Origin: Halanaerobium polyolivorans
Lineage (GTDB): Bacteria > Bacillota > Halanaerobiia > Halanaerobiales > Halanaerobiaceae
NCBI RefSeq assembly: GCF_020711195.1
Contig: NZ_JAJFAT010000001.1
Coordinates: 186,001 to 250,000 of the forward strand
Direction: 5' to 3'
Length of the DNA stretch: 64,000 nt
Under the pieces are notes generated by a model. That model saw only the letters and a list, made by a program, of their open reading frames with translations. It was not told the DNA's origin and made no database searches. Position 1 is the first letter of the stretch, and every line of letters begins with the position of its first letter. Shown here one piece after another: positions 45,944-55,818 of this stretch. Made by a program: the position numbers and the translations under genes.

Positions 45944-46818
45944 ATAATTTCTAACCTCCTCATCTCCTCTAAGAGAATTTCCTGATTCTTGGAGCTTAAC
46001 TTTATAAGAGGACGACGCAAATTATTATTAGCCAGACCGATTTGAGCCATTGCAAATTTAATTGGAATTGGATTAACATCAATAAATATTAACTGCATTA
46101 AACGATGATATTTATAATATAGTTCTCTAGCAGCTGGATAATCTTCTCCTAAAATATGATCACAAATTTCTTTCATTACACCTGGCAGTAAATTAGAAAG
46201 CACAGAAATAACTCCACTTCCTCCAGACATCATCAGCGGCATTGCCTGATCATCATTACCAGATAAGATAGTACTTTTATCTCCAGTTAGAGAAATCACA
46301 TCTAGAATTTGGCTCATATCACCACTTGCTTCCTTAATAGCGACAATATTATCTGCTTTATCAGCCATTTCTTTAAATGTTTTTGCTTCAATATTAACTC
46401 CGGTTCTAGAGGGAACATTATAGACAATAATAGGCAGCTCAGTTCTTTCTGCAACATAGGTGTAATGATCTACAAGACCAGCTTGACTGGTTTTATTATA
46501 ATAAGGAGTTACAATCAAGAGGCCATCTGCACCCTGCTCTTCTGCCATTTCATTCATCTCTACAACTTTAACTGTATCATTGGTGCCGGTACCAATGATT
46601 ACTGGTAGCTCACCATCAGCTTTAGCAACTGCCATTTTTGTTAATTCTTTTCTTTCTTCAAAATGAATGGTTGGTGATTCACCAGTAGTACCCATTACAA
46701 TTAATGCATCAACATTGTTTTCTAGTTGGTGATCTAAAATTTTCTCAAAGAGCTGATAATCAACATCGCCGTTTTCTTTAAATGGTGTGATTAGAGCTGT
46801 TCCTAAACCTTTAAACAT
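45940..46818 (-). CDS. dapA: 4-hydroxy-tetrahydrodipicolinate synthase
   Basis: 292 residues, TIM-barrel aldolase condensing pyruvate with aspartate semialdehyde. Conserved MGTTGESPTIHFEE, YNVPSRTGVNI with the active-site tyrosine, and Schiff-base lysine in VAIKEASGDM. It begins 2 bases after lysA ends and overlaps dapB. Confidence 0.96.
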   Translation of the reverse strand: MFKGLGTALITPFKENGDVDYQLFEKILDHQLENNVDALIVMGTTGESPTIHFEERKELTKMAVAKADGELPVIIGTGTNDTVKVVEMNEMAEEQGADGLLIVTPYYNKTSQAGLVDHYTYVAERTELPIIVYNVPSRTGVNIEAKTFKEMADKADNIVAIKEASGDMSQILDVISLTGDKSTILSGNDDQAMPLMMSGGSGVISVLSNLLPGVMKEICDHILGEDYPAARELYYKYHRLMQLIFIDVNPIPIKFAMAQIGLANNNLRRPLIKLSSKNQEILLEEMRRLEII

Positions 46819-46820
46819 AA

Positions 46821-48059
46821 TTAATAGCCTCCTATAATAGTATTAGTGTAATCTTCAAATGTTTCATCCCGCCTGATCTTTTTGACTTCTCCATCTTTAG
46901 TGTACAAAAACTCACTATTTTTCAACATACCATTATAATTAAAACCCATAGCATGACCATGAGCACCAGTATCATGTATAACTATTATATCATCTTTTTT
47001 ACTTAAAGGAAGCTCTCTATTAACCGCAAATTTATCATTGTTTTCACAAAGTGATCCCACAACATCATAAATCTCCAACTCTGTTTCTGCTCTTTCTTCG
47101 GCATCAATATTACTTAAATGATGATAACTTCCATACATACCAGGTCTCATTAAGTCTGACATTGAAGCATCAAGCCCTAAATATTTTTTAAATGTTTCCT
47201 TTTCTTTAATCACCCTTGTAACTAAATATCCAGATTCTCCACTGACATATCTACCTGATTCCAGAAAAATTTTAGGACTTAAATTTTCCGCAAGAATGAT
47301 CTCCTGATATGATTGATATACTGCCTCAGCAATTGCTTCTAAATCAACTTCTTGTTCTGGTAAATAGGGAATGCCAATTCCACCGCCAATATTGATAAAT
47401 TCTATTTCTACTCCAAATTCATCGATTAATTCTAGAGCAAAACTAAAGATCATTTCTGTATAATCTTTAAATATGGCTGGATCATTTTCATTTGAAACCA
47501 CCATTGTATGCAGTCCAAGTTTTTGAATGCCATTATCGGCTAAAAAAGAAACAGCTTTTTTAATTTGTTCTGCAGTAGAACCAAATTTAGAATCTTTAGA
47601 GTCACCCATAATTTCATTTTCAATTGAGCCTGGATTTAATCTAAAAGAAATATTTTCAGGTATAATACCATTCTCAAAGAGTTCATAAATATCAGCAGCC
47701 CAATCGATATTAATAATAGCGCCTCTATCAACCGCATATTGATAAGCATCAAGTGTGGTTAAATTAGAGGTGAACATTATGTCAGTACCTTCAAAGCCAA
47801 CCTTTTCTGCCAGTTTTATTTCTGATACTGTTGCTGCATCAACTCCACAATTCATGTCTTTCATAATCTTTAAAATATGTGGATTCGGATTTGCTTTGAT
47901 GGCAAAATATTCTTTGAAATCAGTCCAATTAAATGAATTAAGCAAATTATTTAACCTCTTTATAATTACTCTTTCATCATAAATATGAAAGGGAGTACCA
48001 TTTTCTTCAACAATTTTTCTTATTTTCTGCTTTGGGATAGTAATATTTTTCATAGCCAT
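46821..48059 (-). CDS. lysA: Diaminopimelate decarboxylase
   Basis: Last step of lysine synthesis. 412 residues, alanine-racemase-like PLP barrel: PLP lysine in YFAIKANPNPHILK, GGGIGIPY, EPGR-equivalent in LESGRYVSGESG, and CENND near the end as the substrate-binding CxxxD motif. First gene after an L-box riboswitch; ribosome site GGAG lies 6 bases before ATG 48059. Putting lysA first means all five genes answer to lysine. Confidence 0.94.
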   Translation of the reverse strand: MAMKNITIPKQKIRKIVEENGTPFHIYDERVIIKRLNNLLNSFNWTDFKEYFAIKANPNPHILKIMKDMNCGVDAATVSEIKLAEKVGFEGTDIMFTSNLTTLDAYQYAVDRGAIINIDWAADIYELFENGIIPENISFRLNPGSIENEIMGDSKDSKFGSTAEQIKKAVSFLADNGIQKLGLHTMVVSNENDPAIFKDYTEMIFSFALELIDEFGVEIEFINIGGGIGIPYLPEQEVDLEAIAEAVYQSYQEIILAENLSPKIFLESGRYVSGESGYLVTRVIKEKETFKKYLGLDASMSDLMRPGMYGSYHHLSNIDAEERAETELEIYDVVGSLCENNDKFAVNRELPLSKKDDIIVIHDTGAHGHAMGFNYNGMLKNSEFLYTKDGEVKKIRRDETFEDYTNTIIGGY

Positions 48060-48104
48060 AACCTACTCCATTTTTGTATTTTTTTCCAATCTAATTTTAG
48101 CATA

Positions 48105-48372
48105 ACAAAAACTCAGCGAATTCGCTGAGTTAAATAGCTTAACCAGAGAAATCACCTCTTCCAAATCTTTTGAGATAGCTCAACACTAAAAGTCTGGATT
48201 AAACTTTTAATGACAGTTCTGCACATATTTTATGCAGACCCAGCAGTTAAATGCTTAAGCTCAATTAACCACTTCGGCGAATAAACCTTTCACTTAAAAT
48301 CTTAAGCTTAAATTAAACTTTAAGTTACTAATTTATAATTCGCGCCTCTACCCCATCCAAAAAGATGAGGCA
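48105..48372 (-). ncRNA. Lysine riboswitch (L box)
   Basis: Read on the minus strand, the leader has the L-box order GGTAGAGGCGCG, then TAGTAA, GTGAAAGG, CGCCGAAGTGG and GCTGGGTCTGC, all conserved aptamer landmarks. It ends in a perfect terminator palindrome (ACTCAGCGAA-TTCGCTGAGT, 48111-48130) followed by TTTTTG, about 50 bases before lysA. High lysine should favour termination. Exact aptamer ends are estimated. Confidence 0.92.
48111..48130 (-). terminator. Riboswitch expression-platform terminator
   Basis: Perfect 10+10 palindrome with TTTTTG after it on the minus strand. Confidence 0.88.
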
Positions 48373-48423
48373 TTTTCCTATTTAATTTATTCAATTTTAA
48401 TATTTATAATATTACTTAGATTT

Positions 48424-48452
48424 AGTATATATAATTGTAGTTTTATTGTCAA
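48424..48452 (-). promoter_or_regulatory. Promoter of lysine operon
   Basis: Minus strand TTGACA (48447-48452), 17 bases, TATACT (48424-48429), placed just upstream of the L box. Confidence 0.8.
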
Positions 48453-48493
48453 GAAAATCTCAGAGATTTATTTATAGTTTAGAAATATTCTTT

Positions 48494-48507
48494 GTATACA
48501 TGTATAC
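48494..48507. promoter_or_regulatory. Palindrome upstream of gdhA, candidate operator
   Basis: Perfect 14-bp palindrome GTATACATGTATAC about 20 bases upstream of the gdhA -35, an activator-like position. Confidence 0.45.
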
Positions 48508-48527
48508 TTGTTGTTGTTTAAAGTATT

Positions 48528-49950
<1,423 letters not shown>

Positions 49951-49971
49951 ATAAAAGTTAAATATAAGCAA

Positions 49972-50005
49972 AAAACCCCGTTCTTTTATAGAGCTGGGGT
50001 TTTTT
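49972..50005. terminator. Bidirectional terminator between gdhA and proW-type gene
   Basis: AAAACCCC / GGGGTTTTTT arms (49972-49979, 49996-50005), between converging genes. Confidence 0.88.
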
Positions 50006-50020
50006 GTTCTCTTATTATTT

Positions 50021-50869
50021 TTAAGAATCTCTACCAAACATTCTATCTAAGACCATTGCTATAATAACTATTCCCAGACCTGCCTCAAAACCAAGTCCAA
50101 TATCAACCATGTTAAGAGATCTCAATACTGGCTGTCCTAGTCCACCTGCACCAATCATAGCTGCAATAACAACCATTGATAGGGAAAGCATAATACATTG
50201 ATTAATTCCCATCATTATTGACGGCATTGCTCCAGGCAGTTCAATCTTAAATAATATCTGCCACCAGTTAGCACCAAAAGCATGGCCTGCCTCTTTTAAT
50301 TCTTCATCTACCTGCTTAATACCAAGATAGGTTAGTCTTATCGGGGGTGCAATTGCAAATACTACTGTTGCAATAACTCCTGAGACATTCCCAAGTCCAA
50401 AAAACATTAGAGCAGGTATTAAATAAACAAAGGGCGGGATAGTCTGCATAAAATCTAAAATAGGTCTAGTTATATAATCTATATATTTATTATGTGCTTT
50501 TAAAATTCCAATTGGTATTCCTAAAATTAAAGCTACAAGTACAGAAGTTATTATTGAAGCAAGGGTTACAACTAGTGGATCCCACATTTCTATATTATGA
50601 ACTAGCCCAAGCCCTAATACCACAAATATTGCCAGCTTATAGCCTTTTAATTTCCAGGCAATTAAAGCAAATATGGCTATTAGTACAAATGGGTTAGGGA
50701 AAGCTAATACTGTTTCTACACTACTAACTATAAAGCCAATTAAAGCAGAAAAACCATCTAAAACTCCTTGGAAATTATTTATAATAAAATCAACTAGAGC
50801 CTCTACCCAATTACCCAAAGGAATTCTAGTTGTTAACAATGAGATAATTTCGTTAATCTTAATCACCAT
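50021..50869 (-). CDS. Glycine betaine/proline-type ABC transporter permease
   Basis: 282 residues, ProW/OpuAB family: several membrane helices and the BPD transp_1 EAA loop (EAGHAFGANWWQILFKIELP, then GAMPSIMMGINQ) that docks with the ATPase. It would import compatible solutes. It follows the ATPase gene by 57 bases. The start is uncertain: ATG 50869 has only AAGG immediately before it. No substrate-binding domain is fused and no binding-protein gene is nearby. Confidence 0.9.
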   Translation of the reverse strand: MVIKINEIISLLTTRIPLGNWVEALVDFIINNFQGVLDGFSALIGFIVSSVETVLAFPNPFVLIAIFALIAWKLKGYKLAIFVVLGLGLVHNIEMWDPLVVTLASIITSVLVALILGIPIGILKAHNKYIDYITRPILDFMQTIPPFVYLIPALMFFGLGNVSGVIATVVFAIAPPIRLTYLGIKQVDEELKEAGHAFGANWWQILFKIELPGAMPSIMMGINQCIMLSLSMVVIAAMIGAGGLGQPVLRSLNMVDIGLGFEAGLGIVIIAMVLDRMFGRDS

Positions 50870-50926
50870 CCTTATTGAATAAAAATTGTCTTATATCAAC
50901 TTATAATTTTGAGAGTATAATAATTT

Positions 50927-52105
50927 TTAAACATTCTCAGAGGCAAGATTAGCCAAAACGCTTGTTTTTACTATTATTCCTTCTAATTTATTTTCTTCAT
51001 CTAAAACTGGTAAAGGGGTATTAATATCGGCAATTTTTGCGAAGAGCTGGTCTACTTTTTCATCAGGTTCTGCAATAGGAACATCCTGAATGATTTCTTC
51101 AATATCTTCTTTGTCTTTATTTATATACTCAACTACATCTTCAAGTTTAACTATTCCTCTATATTTTCTATTTTCACCCAGAACAAAAATACTTCCCAGT
51201 TCATTATTTCTCATTTTGTGAAGGGCAGTTCTTAGCCCATCCTGATTATAGAGCACAGCTTTGGGCTTGTCCATTATATCTTCAGCTGTTAAAACACGGG
51301 AACGATTTACATCCTGCACAAATTCTGCTACATAATCATTTTCGGCGTTTGTTAATATCTCTTCATGATTACCAATCTGTACAATTTTACCATCTTTCAT
51401 AATTGCTATTCTATCACCAAGTTTAAGGGCTTCATCGAGATCATGGGTAATAAATATTATGGTTTTATCAATATGCTCATAAAGGTCTAAAAGTTTATCC
51501 TGCATATCTTTTTTTATTAATGGATCAAGAGCACTAAAAGGTTCATCCATTAAAAGCACATCTGTATCTACTGCCAGTGCTCTAGCAAGACCAACCCGCT
51601 GCTGCATTCCACCACTTAATTGATCAGGCATTTGCTCTTCCCAGCCATCAAGTCCAACCTGTTTTAAAGCTTTTTTGGCCTTTTTGCTTCTTTCCTCTTT
51701 ATCCATTCCCTGTATTTCTAGACCGAATTCTGCATTTTCTTGAACCGTACGATAAGGAAAAAGAGCAAAATTTTGAAATACCATCCCGAACTTTTTTCTT
51801 CTAAATTCCCTTAATTGATCTTTATTCAACTCCATTATGTCTTTGCCATCTACTCTTATAGAACCAGATGTTGGCTCAATTAATCTGTTTAAACAGCGCA
51901 GTAAGGTTGATTTGCCACTACCTGATAGTCCCATAATGACAAAGATTTCTCCTTCTTTCACTTCAAAGCTAGCATCATTAACACCTACTGTTGCACCTGT
52001 TTTTTCGAGTATTTCGTCTTTAGATATTCCATCTTTGAGCATTTCAATTTCTTTTTTTCCTTTTCCATCAAAAATCTTATAAAGATTATTTACTTGTATT
52101 TTCAA
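50927..52105 (-). CDS. Glycine betaine/proline-type ABC transporter ATPase with CBS domains
   Basis: 392 residues, ProV/OpuAA family: Walker A GLSGSGKSTLLR, Q loop FGMVFQNFALFP, signature LSGGMQQRVGLARAL, Walker B VLLMDEPFSALD, and a C-terminal CBS pair (about 270-390; VLTAEDIMDKPKAVLYNQDG) that in OpuA senses ionic strength or c-di-AMP. The longer frame starts at ATG 52192 but lacks a ribosome site; GGGGTG just before TTG 52105 makes that the likely start, giving the family N-terminus (LKIQVNNLYKIFDG). Confidence 0.92.
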   Translation of the reverse strand: MKIQVNNLYKIFDGKGKKEIEMLKDGISKDEILEKTGATVGVNDASFEVKEGEIFVIMGLSGSGKSTLLRCLNRLIEPTSGSIRVDGKDIMELNKDQLREFRRKKFGMVFQNFALFPYRTVQENAEFGLEIQGMDKEERSKKAKKALKQVGLDGWEEQMPDQLSGGMQQRVGLARALAVDTDVLLMDEPFSALDPLIKKDMQDKLLDLYEHIDKTIIFITHDLDEALKLGDRIAIMKDGKIVQIGNHEEILTNAENDYVAEFVQDVNRSRVLTAEDIMDKPKAVLYNQDGLRTALHKMRNNELGSIFVLGENRKYRGIVKLEDVVEYINKDKEDIEEIIQDVPIAEPDEKVDQLFAKIADINTPLPVLDEENKLEGIIVKTSVLANLASENV

Positions 52106-52221
52106 GTTCTTCACCCCACTTGTTTTTGATTTTAAACTTTCTAAGCTCTTTAAAAACAAAAATGGTCTAGAAATGTTCATTTTTTTGAACAAATTCTAAA
52201 CCATAATATTTTTCTCTATTT

Positions 52222-52248
52222 TTATCAGCAATAAAGCTGCTCTGATAA
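52222..52248 (-). other. Hairpin in leader of proV-type mRNA
   Basis: TTATCAGCA and TGCTCTGATAA arms; no T-run. May be an untranslated leader structure. The rest of 52106-52289 shows nothing recognisable. Confidence 0.35.
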
Positions 52249-52289
52249 TAATAAGCGGCAAAAATAAAAAGCAAATTTAACTCGCTTAA

Positions 52290-52318
52290 ATAATAACAAA
52301 GAACTTCTAATTTGTCAA
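52290..52318 (-). promoter_or_regulatory. Promoter of the proV/proW-type operon
   Basis: Minus strand TTGACA (52313-52318), 17 bases, TATTAT (52290-52295); leader about 180 bases. Confidence 0.7.
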
Positions 52319-52344
52319 ACCTTGAGAAAGCATGAGAATTAAAT

Positions 52345-52373
52345 TTGACTTTAGAGATTGCTTAAGTTATACT
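52345..52373 (+). promoter_or_regulatory. Promoter of DEAD-box helicase leader
   Basis: TTGACT (52345-52350), 17 bases, TATACT (52368-52373), back to back with the proV-type promoter. Confidence 0.72.
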
Positions 52374-52426
52374 TAATGAGTTGAATAAAAGTTAATCTAA
52401 AATAAATAGAAAATATAGCACCTAAA

Positions 52427-52460
52427 CCTTGACTATATACTTTTAGTCAGGGGTTTTTTG
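52427..52460 (+). terminator. Leader terminator upstream of DEAD-box gene
   Basis: CCTTGACT (52427-52434) pairs with AGTCAGGG (52445-52452), then TTTTTTG. It lies about 50 bases downstream of the promoter's start point and 80 bases before the helicase start; no other plus-strand gene needs it, so it looks like an attenuator or the end of a small RNA. Confidence 0.7.
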
Positions 52461-52539
52461 TTTTTAGAATAAATTATTTGTTTAATGGATTAATAAACTT
52501 TAAAAAACGCAATAAATTAAAAAGGAAGTGGAATTAGAT

Positions 52540-54129
52540 TTGCAAAAAATTAGATTTAATGAACTTGATGTTTCAAAAGAAATTTTAAAAGCAGTAGATG
52601 ATATGGGTTTCGAAGAAACTACCCCTATTCAATCAAATGCTATTCCGGCAGTACTGGCAGGCAAAGATATTGTAGGACAGGCACAAACAGGTACAGGTAA
52701 AACAGCAGCTTTTGGTATCCCATTATTAGAAGAGATGGATGCTGATAACAAGGATCCTCAAGCTATTATACTCTGCCCAACAAGAGAACTTGCAATCCAG
52801 GTATCTGAGGAATTAAAGAGATTAGCTAAATACAAAAAAAGAATTTATACTTTACCTGTTTATGGAGGCCAATCAATTAAAAGACAAATCAGAGCTCTAA
52901 AAAAAGGAGTTCAGATTGTTATTGGTACCCCAGGTAGGGTTATGGATCATATCAGAAGAGGCACATTAAAATTAGAACAAATTAATTATTTTGTACTTGA
53001 TGAAGCAGATGTTATGTTAGATATGGGCTTTATAGATGATATAGAAACTGTTTTAAGAGATATTCCAGATGATAGACAAACTCTCTTCTTTTCTGCTACA
53101 ATTCCTAAATCTATTCGTAGATTAAGTAGAAAATATCAAAAAAATTCTCAGTTTTTGAAAGTGGCCCACGAAAAGTTAACTGTTCCTTCTATAGAGCAGT
53201 ACTATTATGAATTAAGAAGACATGATAAATTAAAAGCACTTAGCAGATTACTTGATCTCAATAATCCGGAGTTAGCAATTGTATTTTGTAATACTAGAAA
53301 AATGGTTGATGAATTAAATATTAAATTACAGGCTCGGGGTTATTTATCTGATGCAATCCATGGTGGCTTAAACCAAAATCAGCGCGATCGAGTAATGGGT
53401 AAATTCAGAAATGGTATAATTGAAATACTGGTTGCAACTGATGTAGCTGCTAGAGGAATTGATGTTGATGATATTGAAGCGGTCTTCAATTATGACCTGC
53501 CTCAAGATACTGACTATTATGTGCATAGAATTGGTCGTACTGGTAGAGCAGGTAAAAGTGGGAAAGCTTTTAGTTTTGTAGTTGGTAAGGATATATATAA
53601 ATTAAGAGATATTCAAAAATATACTAAAACTAAAATCAAAAGAGATAAAATTCCTAGTGCTGATGATATAGAAGAAGCTAAGTTCGAACTATTTAACGAA
53701 GAGCTTAGTGCTTATATTGAATCAGAAAAACTGGAAAAATATATTGAACTGATAGAAAATATTATTGATGAAGAATACTCAGCTATAGAAATTGCAGCAG
53801 CCTTAATGAAAAAGTCATTAAATAAAGTTGAAGATCTTGCTGAAGAAAAAGTTGTATCACCTAATTTTGGTGACACAGGTGCAGAACCAGGTATGGTTAG
53901 ATTATTTATCAATATAGGTAAAAAAGATAGAATATCACCCCGACATATTGTCGGAGCGATTGCAGGCGAAACCGGTCTTCCCGGCGGCCTTATTGGAGCA
54001 ATAGATATTTATGATAATTTCACCTTTGTAGAAGTACCAAGAGAAAAAGGACATGATGTTTTAGAAATTATGAAAAATAATTATATTAAAGGCAATAAAA
54101 TAAATATTGAAACTGCAAAAGCAAAATAG
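52540..54129 (+). CDS. DEAD-box RNA helicase with DbpA-type RNA-binding domain
   Basis: 529 residues: Q motif region, Walker A AQTGTGKTAAFG, PTRELAIQ, GTPGRVMDHI, DEADVMLDMGF, FSATIPKS, and HRIGRTGRAGKSGKAF, then a C-terminal DbpA/CsdA RNA-binding domain (about 450-525: VRLFINIGKKDRISPRHIVG). Such helicases (DeaD/CshA/DbpA types) help ribosome assembly and cold growth. I favour TTG 52540 because GTG 52528 lies within the AGGAAGTGG ribosome site. A leader terminator suggests regulated expression. Confidence 0.93.
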   Translation: MQKIRFNELDVSKEILKAVDDMGFEETTPIQSNAIPAVLAGKDIVGQAQTGTGKTAAFGIPLLEEMDADNKDPQAIILCPTRELAIQVSEELKRLAKYKKRIYTLPVYGGQSIKRQIRALKKGVQIVIGTPGRVMDHIRRGTLKLEQINYFVLDEADVMLDMGFIDDIETVLRDIPDDRQTLFFSATIPKSIRRLSRKYQKNSQFLKVAHEKLTVPSIEQYYYELRRHDKLKALSRLLDLNNPELAIVFCNTRKMVDELNIKLQARGYLSDAIHGGLNQNQRDRVMGKFRNGIIEILVATDVAARGIDVDDIEAVFNYDLPQDTDYYVHRIGRTGRAGKSGKAFSFVVGKDIYKLRDIQKYTKTKIKRDKIPSADDIEEAKFELFNEELSAYIESEKLEKYIELIENIIDEEYSAIEIAAALMKKSLNKVEDLAEEKVVSPNFGDTGAEPGMVRLFINIGKKDRISPRHIVGAIAGETGLPGGLIGAIDIYDNFTFVEVPREKGHDVLEIMKNNYIKGNKINIETAKAK

Positions 54130-54141
54130 AAAATATTTTTA

Positions 54142-54176
54142 AAGGGTCTGAGAATTTTAATTCTTAGACCCTTTTT
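54142..54176 (+). terminator. Terminator of DEAD-box helicase gene
   Basis: GGGTCTGAGAAT / ATTCTTAGACCC (one G-T pair), then TTTTT. Confidence 0.9.
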
Positions 54177-54194
54177 GGCTTTATTATTATATTT

Positions 54195-54430
54195 TTAAAG
54201 CAATTTTTTTACTAAATCTCTTGTAATAATGCTTGTGAGAACAATTTTATAAATAAATACTTTGTTATTAAGGTATTTACAAAAATAATCATTTTTCATA
54301 GCTTTTTTATATAATTCATATTCTGGATCTTTTTTGATTCCTGGATCAACAATTCTTAGTGCTTTAACCCCATTATCTGCTAGCTTTTTTGCAAAAAATT
54401 ATTTCTATCTATAAATCCGTCAATATTTTT
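54195..54430 (-). pseudogene. GH31 alpha-glucosidase fragment
   Basis: Minus strand encodes KKLADNGVKALRIVDPGIKK followed by DPEYELYKKAMKNDYFCKYL, matching the GH31 segment (.KGVK.VTIVDPG.K.DPGYEVY..G...DYFC.). Upstream, in a shifted frame, IDGFIDRNNF resembles the preceding YMDGY...F part. The catalytic aspartate region and everything else is absent. A decayed remnant with at least one frameshift. Confidence 0.72.
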
Positions 54431-54438
54431 GCTATAAT
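54430..54438 (+). promoter_or_regulatory. Extended -10 promoter for DUF815 gene
   Basis: TGCTATAAT with TATAAT at 54433-54438; no clear -35. Confidence 0.5.
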
Positions 54439-54477
54439 TATTTTAACTTAACTTAAACAAAGGAAGTGAATATATTA

Positions 54478-55743
54478 ATGAGTTATAGCAAAAATGAAAT
54501 AATTGAATCTATCTCCTCTTTGGAGCAGCTGATACTTTATAGAGATTTTACTAAAAATGATCTCTTAGCAAAAATTAAAACTCAACTATTAGTCCAAGGC
54601 TCTGAAGATAAGTTTAGTTTCAGTCAGATTATAAATGAGTTGGTAGAATTTAATGAAAAGCTGGGTCTTAAAGGTGATATTTTTAAAAATTATTTAAAAG
54701 GTATTTTTATTAATGATCAAAATAGCTTTTCTTTAACAGCTGAAAAAAATACTATTGCAAAAAATTCTAGTCTTTATCAGCTTGCTTATAATGACATTGA
54801 AGTAATTAGGCAAGTTCTTAAAATTAATTTTTCTGATTTAATTAAAGCTTTTAATTTAAAAAATTACTCTTTTTTAGCTTCTTATCAAGCTCAGACAATA
54901 AATAATAAGAATCTTAAAATGTATAACTATATATTTGATAATCAATCTAAGCTTGAAGATTGCCTAAAAAATATTAATAATTTCTATCAAAAGTTTGGGA
55001 CTGCATTATTAAATCAAAGCTCTGCTTTTTACTGGAAGAATTCTGCATTAAAGCTTGTTAAAAATCCTGATAAAATTAGATTTGAACAAATTATTGCTTA
55101 TCAGAAGCAACAAGATAAATTGATTAATAATACAAAGAGTTTTCTCAATGACAAAAAAGCCCATAATGTCTTATTATATGGTGATAGTGGTACCGGTAAA
55201 TCCTCTTCTGTTAAAGCACTTTTAAATGAATTTCAAGATCAGGGGTTAAGATTAATTGAAATCAATTCTTCACAAATTAAAGAACTATCAGAAATAATGG
55301 AATATTTAAGTCAAAGAGGTTTATATTTTATTATTTTCATGGATGATCTTTCATTTGAAGAATTTGAAACCGATTATAAAGATCTAAAGGCAATTATGGA
55401 GGGAGGAATTGAGTCTAAACCAGATAATGTACTCTTTTATGCAACCAGTAATCGCCGCCATTTAGTTAGAGAAAAGTGGCAGGATAGAAAATCTGAAGTT
55501 CATAAAAATGACATCTTAAATGAAAAATTATCACTTGCTGAAAGATTTGGCCTCACACTTATGTATAATAATCCTGATCAAGAAAAATATTTAAAAATAG
55601 TTAGAGAGATTGCTGCTCAAGAAGATATAGATATTGAGGCTTCTCTACTTGAAGATAAAGCTTTAAAATGGAGTAAATGGCATAATGGTAGATCAGGTAG
55701 AACTGCCCGACAATTTATTGATCAACTTCTAAAATTAAAATAA
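54478..55743 (+). CDS. DUF815 AAA-family ATPase
   Basis: 421 residues: an N-terminal helical region of unknown role, then a DUF815 ATPase domain (about 205-421) with Walker A LLYGDSGTGKSSSVKAL, Walker B FIIFMDDLSFEEFETDYKDL, sensor FYATSNRRHLVREKW and a C-terminal helix GRSGRTARQFIDQL. The family is widespread and uncharacterised. ATG 54478 is preferred to GTG 54466, which touches its ribosome site. Monocistronic with its own promoter and terminator. Confidence 0.87.
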   Translation: MSYSKNEIIESISSLEQLILYRDFTKNDLLAKIKTQLLVQGSEDKFSFSQIINELVEFNEKLGLKGDIFKNYLKGIFINDQNSFSLTAEKNTIAKNSSLYQLAYNDIEVIRQVLKINFSDLIKAFNLKNYSFLASYQAQTINNKNLKMYNYIFDNQSKLEDCLKNINNFYQKFGTALLNQSSAFYWKNSALKLVKNPDKIRFEQIIAYQKQQDKLINNTKSFLNDKKAHNVLLYGDSGTGKSSSVKALLNEFQDQGLRLIEINSSQIKELSEIMEYLSQRGLYFIIFMDDLSFEEFETDYKDLKAIMEGGIESKPDNVLFYATSNRRHLVREKWQDRKSEVHKNDILNEKLSLAERFGLTLMYNNPDQEKYLKIVREIAAQEDIDIEASLLEDKALKWSKWHNGRSGRTARQFIDQLLKLK

Positions 55744-55756
55744 TTTTAACTATTAA

Positions 55757-55792
55757 AACCAGCAGAGTCATAATTGACTTTGCTGGTTTTTG
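55757..55792. terminator. Terminator after DUF815 gene
   Basis: AACCAGCA-G-AGTCA / TGACT-T-TGCTGGTT with A-tract and T-tract, so it can serve both converging genes. Confidence 0.9.
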
Positions 55793-55818
55793 AAATCTAG
55801 AGTATATTTACTTAAAAC

